A stretch of 64,000 bases of DNA, taken from Viscum album (taxonomy: Eukaryota > Streptophyta > Magnoliopsida > Santalales > Viscaceae). The stretch is taken from NCBI GenBank assembly GCA_963277665.1, contig OY728166.1, positions 547,457,219 through 547,521,218 on the forward strand, written 5' to 3'. A program made the position numbers and the translations under genes. Positions 22,961 to 36,500 of the stretch are shown one piece after another. The notes below the pieces were generated by a model that saw nothing but the letters and a program-made list of their open reading frames with translations, was not told the DNA's origin and did not search any database. Positions within the stretch are counted from its first letter, which is position 1. Each line of letters begins with the position of its first letter.

Positions 22961-25461
22961 TATGATGTAATTTATTATTATATTTCCACATTCTAATGAC
23001 AATATTCATTATAATATACATTTATAATCCTTTATATTTTTACAAATAACTATGATTGATCCACATTAATAGTTATGGAATCTCATGATTTCACACATCA
23101 TTTGATACCATGAATAATGAATATTCTTTCATGATAAATTTATAATTTCATTTTTAGTAATTATTTAATCATTATATTATTTAATTGATTCCTCCTTTCA
23201 TTGATTAGGATTTATTATCTCACTATATTTTTTAACATCTTACTAATTTTATGGGCTCTCATTTTTCATATATTTCCAAAATTCCCTTATAAGTTTTATG
23301 TGCGGATACTATTAAGAGAGTTTTATGAATAACATATATTTTTGAAGAAAATGTTTGTTGTACCATTGGTTTTTATGGATATGTTATTATTTATTAATAA
23401 TAAAAAAAATTGTACATTATTTTTCTTTAATAAACATGATTTTTTTGAAGATATATATGTTCTTTTTAAATTCTTATTGTGGTAGTCTAGGATGACTTCA
23501 ACATCCGAGATAAATAAAGAATATAAATTTTTTATATTTATTAAAATATGTGAAATAAATATTATTTTTACCTCAAATGGGATACTCTGTTAGATATCAT
23601 ACTTGATACGCAACAATAGGTTTCATTGAAAACGTACGTTGCCAACTTTTGATGGGGAACCATCTATAAATCTAGTGTAGGTAAATTTAATATGTTCTAT
23701 TTGATAATATAAAATTCTTCATTAGAATTGGGACCTAAAAAATTACTTTGGGTACGTTTTTGTTACTTTTCTGATAAAATTCATTTTTAATGAATAGTTA
23801 AAAATAATGTATTTTAATTCCAAACATTATTTTAATCTAATTTATTTATAAAGTCATATTAACCTTTTAATTGGATTTAATGTGTAATTATATTATGTTT
23901 TTAATATTTAATCCAATGTTAGTCATTATATGTAATTTCCCTATGATATTGGAGATAAATAACTGTCAATTTTTGAATGTTATTATATCTAAAAAACACG
24001 CTTCTGGTTTTGACACCATGAATTACTTTTAAATTCATTTTTCCACTTCTTGGTTTTTAATATGAAAAAATTTATTCCATATTTTTTATCAGTAGGTCTA
24101 AATTTTATCAATATATAACTTTTTTTAGACATTACAAATATTTACCATAGTAAAAGTTTATTTACCATGGTTAAAGGGTAAATTTGGTAAATAATGGTAA
24201 AAAAATAATATTATAATAATATTAAATAACCCTAAAATGTGTCATAATCCTATTGGATGATACATTTGAGACCATAGGCATCATTGGGTCAATTTTGGGA
24301 CCCCATGGAGCCGCTTGGGAGTGACAATAAAACTTTATATAAATTAATTTAAAGCGAAGACAAACATGAAAAAAACATATATCATTTAGTAAATAAATTC
24401 ATACATTTGTTTATATAAGTTATCTCATAATCTATATATATTCATTTTAAATTAAATTTTTTCTAAAAAATCAGGATATTTTTTTATAATTTTTAGATAT
24501 CAGATAAATAAAAATATTTATGACAGAATAATGATTTAGTGTTTACCTCATTCATGACTGATTTAAATAAATAAGATTATAAAAATATCCAAAACCTCCC
24601 CATTTATTATTGGATGAGATTATTTCTAACATGAGTCATCTTATAATTGATTGTAATGAGTTTTGGACTTGTAGACACTAATAATCATTATATAATAAAA
24701 TAATATTTTCAAGATTTCCTAAAGACCCTCTACCCTCTTATACAATGACCTCACTTATAACCCATTACACACACTTATCAAGCCCATTATATCATCAAAA
24801 CCCTACCTAATTAATCTCCATACATCCCTTTCCTCCTCCTAGAATCTCTCCCTTAGGCATAAGGAAATTCAATTAATCCTTTTGGTTCAAACCAAAGGGA
24901 GATACCTGATTTAAAGGTAAAGTCCTCCCTTATGTTCTTTTGTTTTATTTAACATATCCATCCCCTTAAACTCTTTTTATTCCTTTATATTATTACAAAA
25001 AAAAATTCATCAATATACAAGGTTTTTTTTCTATGAAGGATTATTACTACACTTACAAACACCTCTATCTAATAGGTAGAGAACATACTGTTTCTGTGGA
25101 CATCGAACTATTGCCTCCCGAAATGATGAATTTTAAATCTTATTTTCCACCTCTCATGGTGGAAATGAAGATAGAACTGTATTTATATGTGATATTTTTT
25201 AAATTTATTTTGTTTCTATGATCTTGTATTTTTCTTTTACAGAATACTTTTATGGTTTCCATAGTTGCTAAATATGATAATTTTATTTGAGGAAGTGCAA
25301 ACTACTGCCCCCTCAAAGTGATATGACTCATTCCTGCCATACGTGGAACATATAAAAAATGGAGTTAATGAAATTATATATGATATTATAATGGAATTAT
25401 AATATACCTATGTATTATTATTTTTTTATTTTGTTAAATATGAAATAGAAATGAATGTAGC

Positions 25462-25498
25462 ATTCATGCTTACGTACGACTTACCATCTCCATGAACA
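25462..25498 (+). promoter_or_regulatory. LTR leader stem-loop (diverged copy)
   Basis: ATTCATG and CATGAAC arms around CTTACGTACGACTTACC. The outer arms and TACGTA core survive in an otherwise decayed LTR. Confidence 0.45.
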
Positions 25499-25834
25499 AT
25501 GCATTTCATTTCTTATCTCCAAATATTTTGTACTTTTATAAATACAAATATATAATAGATTTATATGATGTTTATAATCTCTAAATCATTACTATAATTC
25601 TATATACAATGTAATATAGACCACATTGTCAATTAATAATTATAACAAGTTCATTTTTAACTCATGTTTTGAACATCAACAAAATGTCCGATATGAACTC
25701 AAATAATTAACTAATTGGTATCACAAGATAATAAATGAGATAAAAGGAATAAAAAACATGAAAAATTTTCTTAATAAATAATAAATTAACATTAGTTTAT
25801 TATTCATGATATTAAATAATGATCAAGTCAATTC

Positions 25835-26220
25835 AGACATAAGGTAAGGGGTTTTTCTTATCCATCTTTTAATTTTGTGAGATTTCCATTGTTTACCACT
25901 TATTTATTCCATGTGGTGTACTGCGTACTGAAATTTGATATATATTGTGAAGATTCTATTTATATTCATGGTATTCTGTGATTAATTTTGTGGTTATTAA
26001 CTTTTTGTCTTACGAATCTTTTAATTTCATCATTGTAAGGGGTTTTCCTCTCACTTTTTATTCCCAGGAGAATCATGCTATATTTTGTATCCATTTATTT
26101 ATTTATTTTAATTTGTGTGTATTTACATCTTCATTTTATGTCTATGTCCTTATATTTTGTATCAGATGTCATTTTAGGAAACATTATGGATTATGACTCT
26201 TAGTTAAACACAAGGTTAGT
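25835..26220 (+). repeat. About 191-bp repeat units, two or three copies
   Basis: AAGGTAAGGGG at 25844 and TTGTAAGGGG at 26035 are 191 bases apart. A weaker AAGGTTAG near 26214 may be a third. They correspond to the first units of the six-copy array in the other LTRs. Confidence 0.6.
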
Positions 26221-26274
26221 CCATGTATCAATTATTTCAGTTAAATAATATTTTATAAATTTATTAGATCCATG

Positions 26275-26480
26275 AAAGTTGGATAAAAATTGAAGGAGGA
26301 GGATCTCAAACTATATTCATATCTCTTCCTGATGACATGCTTGCAATAATTACTGTATAGTCATGTTTAGATGATTTTGAAACATTTTCTAGTATACAAC
26401 TCACTTGCAATGTAGTTGATTTAGATATCAAACACGTTTACTATACCTCGATATCATCTTGGATCATGGGTTGTATTTAA
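26275..26480 (+). pseudogene. Possible F-box-like remnant
   Basis: One frame gives ISLPDDMLAIITV, a stop, then SCLDDFETFSSIQLTCNVV and a later HVYYTSISSW. This recalls the plant F-box pattern (LPxDLLxEI, then DL, LSC, and HVSL further on). A stop separates the halves and no ATG-led frame covers it. The segment sits where the missing LTR end, primer site and gag should be. It could be a captured host fragment or chance similarity. The rest of 26480-27130 shows nothing recognisable. Confidence 0.3.
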
Positions 26481-27134
26481 TCAAATCTTATATTCAAAAG
26501 TTTCTTATATTTCCATGAAAGTAAATATTATTACAGAATTTTCAAATATATTACATTATCACAGGATTTTGAATCATATTATGATTTTGAAAATGGTGCT
26601 GAAGAAGATGTATTTGTGGAACCTATTTATATTTTCTTTTACAATATATTCTCTCAGTAGATACATATGGAATTTCAAAAGAACAATTTATTGAATGTTT
26701 CAACAAAAAACCAGTCTGACTGTTTTATAAAAACCATATTTTATCAGATGTTTAGAAATTTTATGCCATATATGATTTTTTTTGCAAAACCATTTTTTGT
26801 GAACACACATATGACTAATGTTTTACACGGTGTATTTGGATGATGGAATAAAATTATTTTGAAGGATATCTAAATCATGTTAGAAATGCATGGAACTTCT
26901 ACCTACATGAACATGATGACAATGAAACCATATGGAAATCATGATGAAGGTATGTGTTTCTTTCTATAATTAATAATGTTATTTTATAATATGGAGCTGA
27001 AATGGAAAAAATGAACAATATATATATATATCCTCATGAATTTATATGTTGAGGTGTTGACATATTGGGATTAAAATTTAATATATATTGTGAAATTTGA
27101 GGTTTAAAATGTTAGGGTTATTTTTTAGTTATAT

Positions 27135-27255
27135 AAAAAGAGCAACTCATAAGATGGGTGACAACACATCAAGTCTGTCAAAGCCATAGGAATCAAACCC
27201 ACAACTGAATGGCGAGAAGGGAACATCACCTACCACTATCCTACCTAAAGTCTCT
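27135..27255 (-). ncRNA. tRNA-like Pol III cassette (SINE-like), decayed copy
   Basis: On the - strand an A-box-like TAGGATAGTGG (27233-27243) is followed by a B-box-like GGTTTGATTCC (27189-27199, one change from GGTTCGANTCC) and a T5 run (27135-27139). It is homologous to 55415-55540 and 62695-62820. The A box deviates, so activity is unlikely. Confidence 0.6.
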
Positions 27256-27539
27256 AGTTAATTTGACTTATTAGTTTATATAAAATGATTTTATGGATAA
27301 ACAATTAGTTTATTTTAGGAACTTATTCTTTATCAAATGGATATCCTTAATATATTAAAATGATTCGATGATTATGTGATAATGGTTTTTTATTTGACTT
27401 TTTCTAATTTGGAAACATTATATGATTATGGTAAATAGAATACTATGGGATCTCACTTACAGATTATTGGTTGAAATATTATTTTGAAAGAATCTATTTT
27501 TTTATTGTGATCATATTATGATTTTTTTATTTTATGAAA

Positions 27540-28423
27540 TGATTAACCTATCATGATGAATATGTGATTAGGTTATTTACATTTCTGTATGAGACTTTAT
27601 GTGTAAATGATGTTATTTGGAGATAAATGTTCAGATTTATCTTGGAAGACTATGTGATTAAATCCTTCTGTTATTTGGGTGTCAATCTTAAATTGGATTA
27701 CATGGTATAATTTTATTGACATTTGTTTATTGAATTGACGTTGTTGAACTTTGGGTATTCTTTGAAAACTTTTTAAGATTAAGAGTAATTTTGATTTTTA
27801 TTAATTATTATCTTTTTTGTGGGTTATTGGGTCAAGTACTGAACGATTTGGTTTTGGATGATGTCTAATGACAGGGGAAATATATAGTTCACATTTTGTG
27901 TATTATCTAATAATTTAAAAGTATATTCTAGATCTTTTAATGTGACATAGTCAGTTTTAATACTCATAGTTTGGGAAAAAATGAGTTTTTGGTACAAATT
28001 TAGTAAAGGATGAATGTCTACATGACAATTAATTATGTTTACTTATGTTTTTAGTTATGACTATAAATAAATTCTTCAAAATTATGAAATGTAACACAAT
28101 CTAATAACATTGTCTGTTATCTTTTCCTACTAGGGAATCAAAGACCGTTTAACCCATTACAAGTTTGTGATTTTATTGTGGTTAACTTTCTTGTAATCTT
28201 GTTTTTCACCACTCTCCATCAAAGCTTGATGGTGTGTTTCTCTTCCATATCCCTATTTTCCTACATGAAATCCTAGTATGGGTTGTCTCAGGTGACTACT
28301 TTAATTATATTTCGTTCTTTTAAAATGATATTTTTATGTACTCTTTTTCTGATATTGAACGTTCAATTTATCTTCCATGCACAATTTTAAAATTGTGAGG
28401 AAGCAATTCACAAAAGGGGGGAA
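27540..28423 (+). mobile_element. 3' noncoding internal domain with polypurine tract
   Basis: Matches 55600-56473 and 62880-63751: GATTAACCTATCATG, TTGGAAGACTATGTGA, CCGTTTAACCCAT and CAATTTTAAAATTG occur in order. The polypurine tract CAAAAGGGGGGAAGGA ends at 28423, directly before the LTR. Confidence 0.85.
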
Positions 28424-29891
28424 GGATAAATAAAAAATATTACTTTTTTATATTTATTAAATTTTTTAATTAAATATTAATTTTTACTTAATATAGATGA
28501 TATATTTTATGGCATACCCGATACGCAACAACAGGTTTCATTGAAAACATATTTTGCACACAATGTTTTGTTATACTAAAAATATTAATATAATATTATA
28601 ATTTCAAATGGTAGTTAACTCATATTCGTTGTGTTAGTGGGAATGAGAAAAACTAACTATATTATAAATAAATATTTTTCCTAAATGTTTTTACTTTTAT
28701 CCAATAAATTTTGGTGGCCTAAAATAAGAAAGAATCTAAATTTAAGCATAAATACTCTAACATTCATTAAATGGACGATTTAATGCCTTTTTATTGTGAA
28801 GCCTATTTAAATATAGTTTAGGTTACATTTATATTTTCTATTTTATAAAATAAAATTATTCATTAGAATTGGGATGTCAAAATTATCATTGGGTAATTTT
28901 TTGCAATTTTCCTGATAAAATTCATTTTTTAATAAATAATGAAAAATACAGTATTATAATTCAAAGAATCCTTTTTAACTAATTTATATATAACGATAAA
29001 TTATATTTTTTAATTTTTTCAAAGTTTAATTATATTCTGTTTTTACGATTTAATCCAATGATGGCTATGTGAAGTAATTTCATTTTGAAATTGGACATAA
29101 ATATGAATCAATAATTTGATAGTTAATATTTCTTAAAAACGGTATTTTTTTAACATAAGGAAATAAATTAATATTAATCTATACCACTTATGTGTTTTGA
29201 ATTTGTAAAAATGGATTCCATATTGGGAATCAGGTGGTAAAAATTGTTAAAATATGTAACTTTAATTTTGCGATGTTTTAAATATTTACTTACGTAAAAA
29301 ATTTATTTACCATGGTTAAAGGGTAAATATCGTAAATACGGGTACATAAATATTACTAAAATAATATTAAATTACCATAAAATTTGTCCTAATACTATTG
29401 GTGGATCCATTTATTAACATGGTAATCCTTGTGTTGATTTTGGGACCCCATGGAGCCACTTGGTAGTGATAATGACACTTTATGTGAATTAATTTAATGT
29501 GATGAAAAAAATGACGTAAAAATATATCTTCTAGTAAACCAATTATTACATGGGGATATATAAGATATATATTTGACAATAAATATTCATTTTAAAAATT
29601 AAAATATTTCCTACTACATTATATTTTTTTATAATTTTTTAACATCAAATAAATAAAATTATTTATGACAAATTAATGATGAAGTGTTTACCTCATTAAT
29701 GAATTATTTAAATAAATATTATTAAAAATATTAAAACAATATAAAAAACCTAAAAAATTATTATTGGATAATTTTATTTGGAACTCTTTTAATCTTATAT
29801 TCTACTTTAATGAGTTTTGGACCTTTAGAAACTGAAAATCATTATATAATAAAATAATATTTTCAATCATTCACAAAGAGAACCTCCTCTC

Positions 29892-29901
29892 TTTATAAAA
29901 A
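29892..29901 (+). promoter_or_regulatory. TATA box of the old 3' LTR
   Basis: TTTATAAAAA after the pyrimidine-rich CCTCCTCTC. Same position as TTATAAAAGG at 50801. Confidence 0.6.
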
Positions 29902-30615
29902 TCCCTCACAAGTAAACCATTCAAAACACTTCCAAAGCCCCTTAGGACATCACAATTCATCCAAATATATCTCTATACATCCCTATACTCCTATTAGAAT
30001 CTTTACCCTAGGTATAAGTCAATACAATTAAACCTTTGTGTTCAATCCAAAGGGAGATACCCGATTTAAAGGTAACATAATCTCTTAAGTTCTTTTGTTT
30101 TATTTTACTTCACCAACCCCTAAAATCGGTGTATCCCTTTATTTTCTAAGAAAAACAGTATCCTGAATATACTATGTTTTTGTTATGGTAATTATTATTA
30201 CTACACTTACACACACATCTATCAAATGGGTAAATAATATAATGTTTCAGCGGTGGGCGAACAACTTCCTCACGAAATGATGATTGTTCAATATTCTCCT
30301 ACCACCACTCAGTGTGTAAATTAAGATGGAAGTATATTTATATTTTATATATATTATATTTATTTTGTTTTTATGCTTCATTATTTTTCATTTATATAAT
30401 ACCATTATGGTTTTCATACTGGGTAAATACTATAATTTCATTTTAGAAAGTGCAGACTATCACCCCCTCAAAGTGATATGACCTGTTCATGCCCTATGTG
30501 GAATGTATAAATGATAAAGTTAATGAAATTATATATTATATTATACTGTAATTATTATATACCTATGTTTCAGTATGTTTATATTCGATTAAATATATAA
30601 TAGAAATTAATGACT

Positions 30616-30651
30616 TGTTCATGTGTACGTATGGATTACCGCCTCCATGAA
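30616..30651 (+). promoter_or_regulatory. LTR leader stem-loop (diverged copy)
   Basis: GTTCATG and CATGAAT arms around TGTACGTATGGATTACC. The central palindrome is damaged but the arms remain. Confidence 0.4.
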
Positions 30652-30984
30652 TTGTGAATTTCATTTCTTATCTCTAAATGTCATAAACTATTATAAATAA
30701 ATATTTGTATTGGATATATATTATATATATGATATCCAAATCATGAAAAAAATTCTGGAGATATTGGAATTTTGACCACATGGACAATTTAATATTATAA
30801 CAAGTTAATTTTTAACTCATGTTCCGAACCTCAAAAAAATAATAGATATGAAATCAAATTACTAAATAATTATTATAGCACGGTAATAATTGATATCAAA
30901 ATAATACTAGAATTGAAAAGGGTTATTATGAAATTATAAATTATCTTTAGTATATTATTTTGGATATTAAAGAATGATTGATTC

Positions 30985-32030
30985 AATTCAGACTTGAGGT
31001 AAGTGGATTTCATTCTCTGACTTTTAATTCTGTGAGATTTCCATTGTTTGCTGCATATTTATTTAATGTGATGTATTATCTACTACAATTTGATATATAT
31101 TATCAGGATTATATTTATATTCATTTTATTATTGTACTCATTTTGTGGTTATTAACTTGTTGTCAAATGACTCGATTGATTGCACTGTGGTAAGAGATTT
31201 TCACCTCACTTTTTATTCCCATGAGATTCATGCAATATTTTCCACTATTTTATTTTGTGAGGTCTATGTACTATCCATTAATATATTAATTGTGTAATAT
31301 AATATAAATTATGGTTATAAAAATATTATTTTTATGATCTTTCATTCATGTGGTGTATCGTTCATATGTTACAATATCAGTATGGGAACCTTTCTCCCCT
31401 TTCATTATAAAACAATTATTTTTGTTATGTATTTTAATTTACATCTTCTATTGTTGGTATATATTCTTATATATCCATATTTCTATAAATTTTATTTCCA
31501 AGTGACAAGATACCCTTTTTCTTGAATCAATTCATTTTCTGAATTTTAATGTGACATAGTTAGGATGTCGAATTTTTGTAAGGGATCATTTAAACCCAAC
31601 TTCCATTCCTTGGGTTAATCTTTTAATTATTAATTACGTCATGCTATGATTATGTGAAGAATCAATATTTATTTATTTATGTTGTAACTTCTAATCCCAT
31701 TTTTGTGGATATAGGTTTGATAAACATAATCACTATATTGATAAATTCTCAATTCCTTGATATGTACATTACAAGAGTAATTTTAACTCAATTTCCATTA
31801 ATTGAGTTAAACATCCAAGTCTTTGGTTTTGTCTTAAAAATAACATGTGTGAATGTCCTTTGATTAATTAACACTTTATATCCAATAATATTGAGTGTAT
31901 TTATATTTTTCCCACATAATTATGTAAATTATATATCCTTAATCTAATGATTCATTTTTTATAAGGGATTTCGTTTCAATTTACATTCCATTATGACTTC
32001 ATTGTTGTTATCCACCAATGAAATTAAATA
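30985..32030 (+). repeat. Six-unit array of about 190 bp inside the LTR
   Basis: GTAAG-like cores at 30999, 31190, 31380, 31578, 31772 and 31961 are 191, 190, 198, 194 and about 189 bases apart. The first, TTGAGGTAAGTGG, is a strong plant 5' splice-site match. Units correspond one to one with those at 52109-53086. Confidence 0.75.
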
Positions 32031-33141
32031 ATATATGGTGTATATACTGTCTCTTGGATTATTATATCATAAGTCGATTTATTCCCATGATATTATAAGG
32101 TCATGATTAAATTTTATTCCTCAGTTATTTTTGTTTATGTGTCCTTCATTTTGTTAAAAAATATTCAACTAAAATATCGATTTTAATGTTTCAATGATTT
32201 ATTCTTCTAAATGTTTCTCATTAATGTACATATTTTAAAAATGGGGTATAAATATTATTTATATAGAAATTAATATTTTAAAATGATAATTCTTTTAAAA
32301 GCATCAAAATGGTATTGGACAATTTGATTCAAATATCTATTTATTAAATGTTTTAAATGGGTTTAAAAATTGTTCGATAATGAGATGTCTATTTCAATAT
32401 ATTAAATTGATATATTGTGATTGTGATTTGGAAATGTTAATTTTAATTTATGCTTGTGATATGGGTTATGATTATGTTATGCTTATTGGGAATTGTTTAT
32501 GTATTGGGGTGGTTCTCAGATAAACATAGGGTTGGTGCGACTAAGATAGTTCTCCAATGCATTGGGTAACATGATAGAGGTAAATGCTAATGTTTCTCCT
32601 AAGAGATTTATGGAGTATACTGTGATGGGTCTTCCAAACATAACTCCATATGCATATATTATAGCTACAGTGTAATTATGTTATGGATTCCACAAGTTAC
32701 ATTTATTATTAATGATTTCAATGTTTTATTCATAAATCCTATGATTTCATGATGTATGTTATGGTTATGAAGTATGGTTTCATTAATTTGTATTTACTTA
32801 TGGGTTAATGTTTCCTTCCTTTATTTTGTAACACTTAATGAGATTTTTATTCTTATACTATGTTTTTGAAATTTTTTCCACAGGATATAAGGATAAATAA
32901 GGTCAAGGATGGGATCACGGAAAAGTCATGCTCTCTAAAACAAGGAAGTAGACATGTTTCTTTTTAAGAGTTATTATTTTATAAAAAATGGATACTGAGT
33001 AGTAGTGTCTACATGTGATTTTAAAGTTGTTAGGTAATATTTATGGCCTAATTCACGAAAACACGAAACCTAAAAATATTCTCAATGTGAATTCTTCATT
33101 GAAATCATGATTATGTAATGTTTTAAGCTCATGTCCTTATA

Positions 33142-35600
33142 GATTCATAGGGACTAAAGCAGTTATACATTGCTGGATGAATTATTTATCAAGGATTGAA
33201 AACCCATTGTTTCAATTTGACTATTTTAGATCAATCTACCCACTAAACAGCACTATAATCTCCCCATATATATTTCATTCAAATTTCAGTAAATATTAAA
33301 AATCCTATATAATCCACGAATGTTCACCTTCTGGAAAATTCACTATGATTTTATGCTTCATATGGAAGGAAAACTTAATCAAAGGAACTATGATCTATTT
33401 TATGCCTGACATTATTAAACTATGAAGTCCATATGAAAGAAAATTATCATATATATCCCATATAAATTTCCCACAATGAATGAAATTATCGTTCTATAAA
33501 TATTAAATCTAAAATTAGATCATTATAAGAGTTATTCCAATGGAATTATCATAAAAAGATTTAGATCATCATATGAGTCCTTTAATTTTCTAAAATCAAC
33601 CTCAACATAGTTATTTAGTGACTCATGAGATCAACCCATATCACTCACTATATAATAGCATTGAAATCTAGTCATAGATCCCACAGTGTGACATAAAGGA
33701 CTCATGTAATAACTAATAATTATAGAACTACAAATATTCTAATATAACCCTTTCAAGTAAGACACGAATATTCATTTCATTACCTTCAACTATAGGTTTA
33801 TATTACATATCCTATATTAATATAATTCCAATAAATTAATTATAGAATATCTAATAAAATAAAATAAAAATATATTAGGAGAAAATATTCATCTCTGGTA
33901 TCCCCAACCCCAATATCATAATGTTGGGGTCTAATCAATTACATTGGAATAAGATATAATGAATTACATCTGGATGGATGAATTTTTTAGTAATATTAGA
34001 AAACTATATACATAAATGATTCACATATTAAATTTTAATACAGAAATTATGACATAATGTATTTTCAATAAGGATATTATTCTCTATATCTTATCATTTT
34101 ATATGAATCATTTCACTTCATGGATTCCTTGGAAATAGAAAACAGGGTGAGCTCAAATTCTATTAATGGCTTATGTAAAAATTATTCTATCATGAATAAA
34201 AAATTCAATATGGATAGGAAAAAATTAATACGTGTTTCATTTAATCATTTACATGTATATAGTAATTAGAAAAGGAAAAATCAATAATTAAAGGTTAATA
34301 TCATAAAAAACATTCTATTTTATCAACAAAATGAGAATGAAATAAATCTATAGATTTATAATATTAGGGAAATATTGTTGATAATAATATTAGTAATAAT
34401 CTATATAGAAAGGTAAATAATTTAAAAAACAATACATTTATTAAAAAAATTGATAAATTAACGATTCCATAGAAAATTCCATTGTGAAAAAATAATGGAA
34501 ATTAATTACTGTGTATTTAATAAAGGAAATTATTAATTATTGGAAATATTTATCTTAGGAATAATGATATCTCAATCTTTAATACATTTCACTCGATGGA
34601 TTAAAATTGTATGTAAAAACCCATTTAAGGGAACATTTTTACATATTCTCATTGAACATCTATTTCATCGAGGGGCTATATAATTCTATGTCATGCCAAT
34701 CATTTTATGTATAAACCAATCCTCATATATCTATTAATCACTTTTATTCATAAACCATATTCCTTGTCCTCATATATCAATTCACTTTAACAGATATAAA
34801 ATTTTCAATACTTCCAAATCAATCAAATAATTGTAAATGTAGAACACTGTATGTATTTGTGACATTTTTTTTATTTAATAACCATTTTCATGATAAATAA
34901 TTTGAATCATTAGAGTATATTAAATGTACAGTTATCTAAAGATAATTATTAATTTAAATAATGTTTATAATTACAAAAATTAATCGAGAATTTGAATATC
35001 CATAATGTATTGGGTCAAAATTCTTATAAAACATCCATATGAAGAATAATTATATCATCAATCTAATATATAACCATTGTAATATGAATAAATGTTTTTA
35101 ATGGATTAATAAAAATAAAAATAAATAATTTAAAATTATACTTGTGGAACATATCCTGTTATTTTTTATAATCAGCATTTTAAACTAGTAGTTCAAAACA
35201 AATTTTCAAAAAACATTTCATTTATAATATCCTTTGAATCATATAAATTAATATTTAAAAACATTTATTTTCATGAAGGTAATAAATTCAATACATGTTG
35301 AGTATTCTAAAATAGAGAGTAATTTCACATTTTTGTTAAATGAAAAATGGGGATCGTTTTGACAAATATTATGAATATAAATTTCAAAAAATATTAGTAA
35401 CATAAAATCGGTAAAAATATCAATGACAAATAACTAAAAAAATAATAAGAACAATTTTTTAAATTTTTTTTGAAGACAAGGTTTTGGAAAAAAATATATA
35501 TCCGATCCAAGAGAGATATTATGATGGATTTTCTAAAATAATTATAAATAATTTCCAATAATTTGGTATGTAAAACAGTACTATTATGTGAAAACATTCT
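33142..35600. other. AT-rich stretch, no gene recognised
   Basis: No protein motif or RNA gene seen. Frames longer than about 60 codons here are of chance size. Part of it may be very old LTR sequence leading into the copy noted next. Confidence 0.45.
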
Positions 35601-36500
35601 AAATTAATATTGGGAATAAAATTAATTCATTTTATTATGATATTGTTAAATAATTTCATTCAACTATAATTCAATATTTTAAAATCTCGATTAATAATAA
35701 TATAGTGAAATAAACCCTTAAAATGATCAGAATGATAAAGAGATAATTAATAAATGATATGATTATGTGTATAAAATATATATCCACACAAAACATATGA
35801 ATCAAAGTATAATATAATTAAAATTTATTTCACAATGAATATGATAATATCATAAATTTTGAAGATGTAATATAACCTAATGAAATGAAATTTCGATATC
35901 AAAGTATTTACCACAATGTAACTCTTAAGTAAAATCTTATTGGATAAAATTTTTCCAATTAGAAAATAAAATAAATTGAATAATTAATGAATCATGATAT
36001 TAGATATTAATTTAGTATTATATACACGACAAAAAAGTAATTTGGTTCATTACATTACAATATGACTTAAGGAAGGGAAATTGAGATGAAGTATATTACC
36101 TCACACATACTTTTGGTTGAACATTTTTTATCCTCTACTATAGTGGATTTAAAAAAATTATAAAATTATACAAGAACTATATAACAATTAAGAATATCAT
36201 TTATAATCCATTAATAATATCTTTTTCATTGTTTTTAATAAACCTTCTCTATTTTCACTATTTCATGTGTAAATTTCCATAATATCTCAAATGTGATTTT
36301 GTATGAAAGTTATAGTTAATGTGGAAAATATATAATTAAATAACATAAATAATAAATGGAAATAAAAAATTATCATAATTATAAATCAATTATACATTTA
36401 ATACCAATCGTGAATTTAGATTTTTAGTACTAAATTATATTAAGAACATGGAGAGAGAAATAAGTTCTTACGTTTGGCCAATGTTTCCATTTTTTCCACA
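35600..36500 (-). mobile_element. Very old Tekay-family LTR fragment, reverse orientation
   Basis: GAGATGAAGTATATTACCTCACAC (36085-36108) matches GAGACGAAGTCCCATACCTCGTGT at 6500. CATGGAGAGAGAAATAAGTTCTTACG (36449) matches CATGGAGACGGTAAGTCGTACG at 6865. The distance between the two marks is about 355 bases, against 365 in the Tekay LTR. Possible earlier units near 35905 and 35718 fit a spacing of about 190. Confidence 0.5.

Larger units (their letters stand above)
23497..26220 (+). mobile_element. 5' LTR (left), truncated at its 3' end
   Basis: Starts TTCAACATCC before TAAATAAAG, aligned with TGTAACACCC in the younger LTRs. Landmarks: GATACGCAACAATAGG (23607), GGGACCCCATGGAGCC (about 24297), AAACCAAAGGGAG (24888), TGCCCCCTCAAAGTGAT (25307), the TACGTACG stem-loop (25462-25498), and two GTAAGG units (25844, 26035). 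Similarity stops near 26220, about 2 kb before the expected LTR end. Confidence 0.8.
23497..33141 (+). mobile_element. Old Tekay-family element, truncated 5' LTR, rearranged interior, full 3' LTR
   Basis: LTR start, middle landmarks and end occur in the same order as in the 49176-64000 array but are much more diverged. Left LTR 23497 to about 26220 lacks its 3' third. The interior 26220-28423 lacks the primer site and gag but keeps the tRNA-like cassette, the 3' noncoding domain and the polypurine tract. The right LTR is 28424-33141. No reliable target duplication is visible (ATGAC on the left, GATTC on the right). Confidence 0.8.
28424..33141 (+). mobile_element. 3' LTR (right) of the old element
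   Basis: About 4.7 kb, aligned end to end with the LTRs at 49176 and 56474. The first 14 bases (the TGTAACACCCCAGG equivalent) are missing, and the LTR begins TAAATAAAAAA after the purine tract. Landmarks: GATACGCAACAACAGG (28529), GGGACCCCATGGAGCC, TTTATAAAAA promoter (29892), CCCCCTCAAAGTGAT (30461), stem-loop (30616-30651), six 190-bp units (30999-31961), CTCCAATGCATTGGG (32552), end CCTTATA at 33141. Base substitutions are frequent and many former CG sites read CA or TG. Confidence 0.85.

Noticed and set aside
33142..33151. Primer binding site after the old 3' LTR
   Set aside because: GATTCATAGG only loosely resembles GTTGGTATCA, and a 3' LTR should be followed by host flank.
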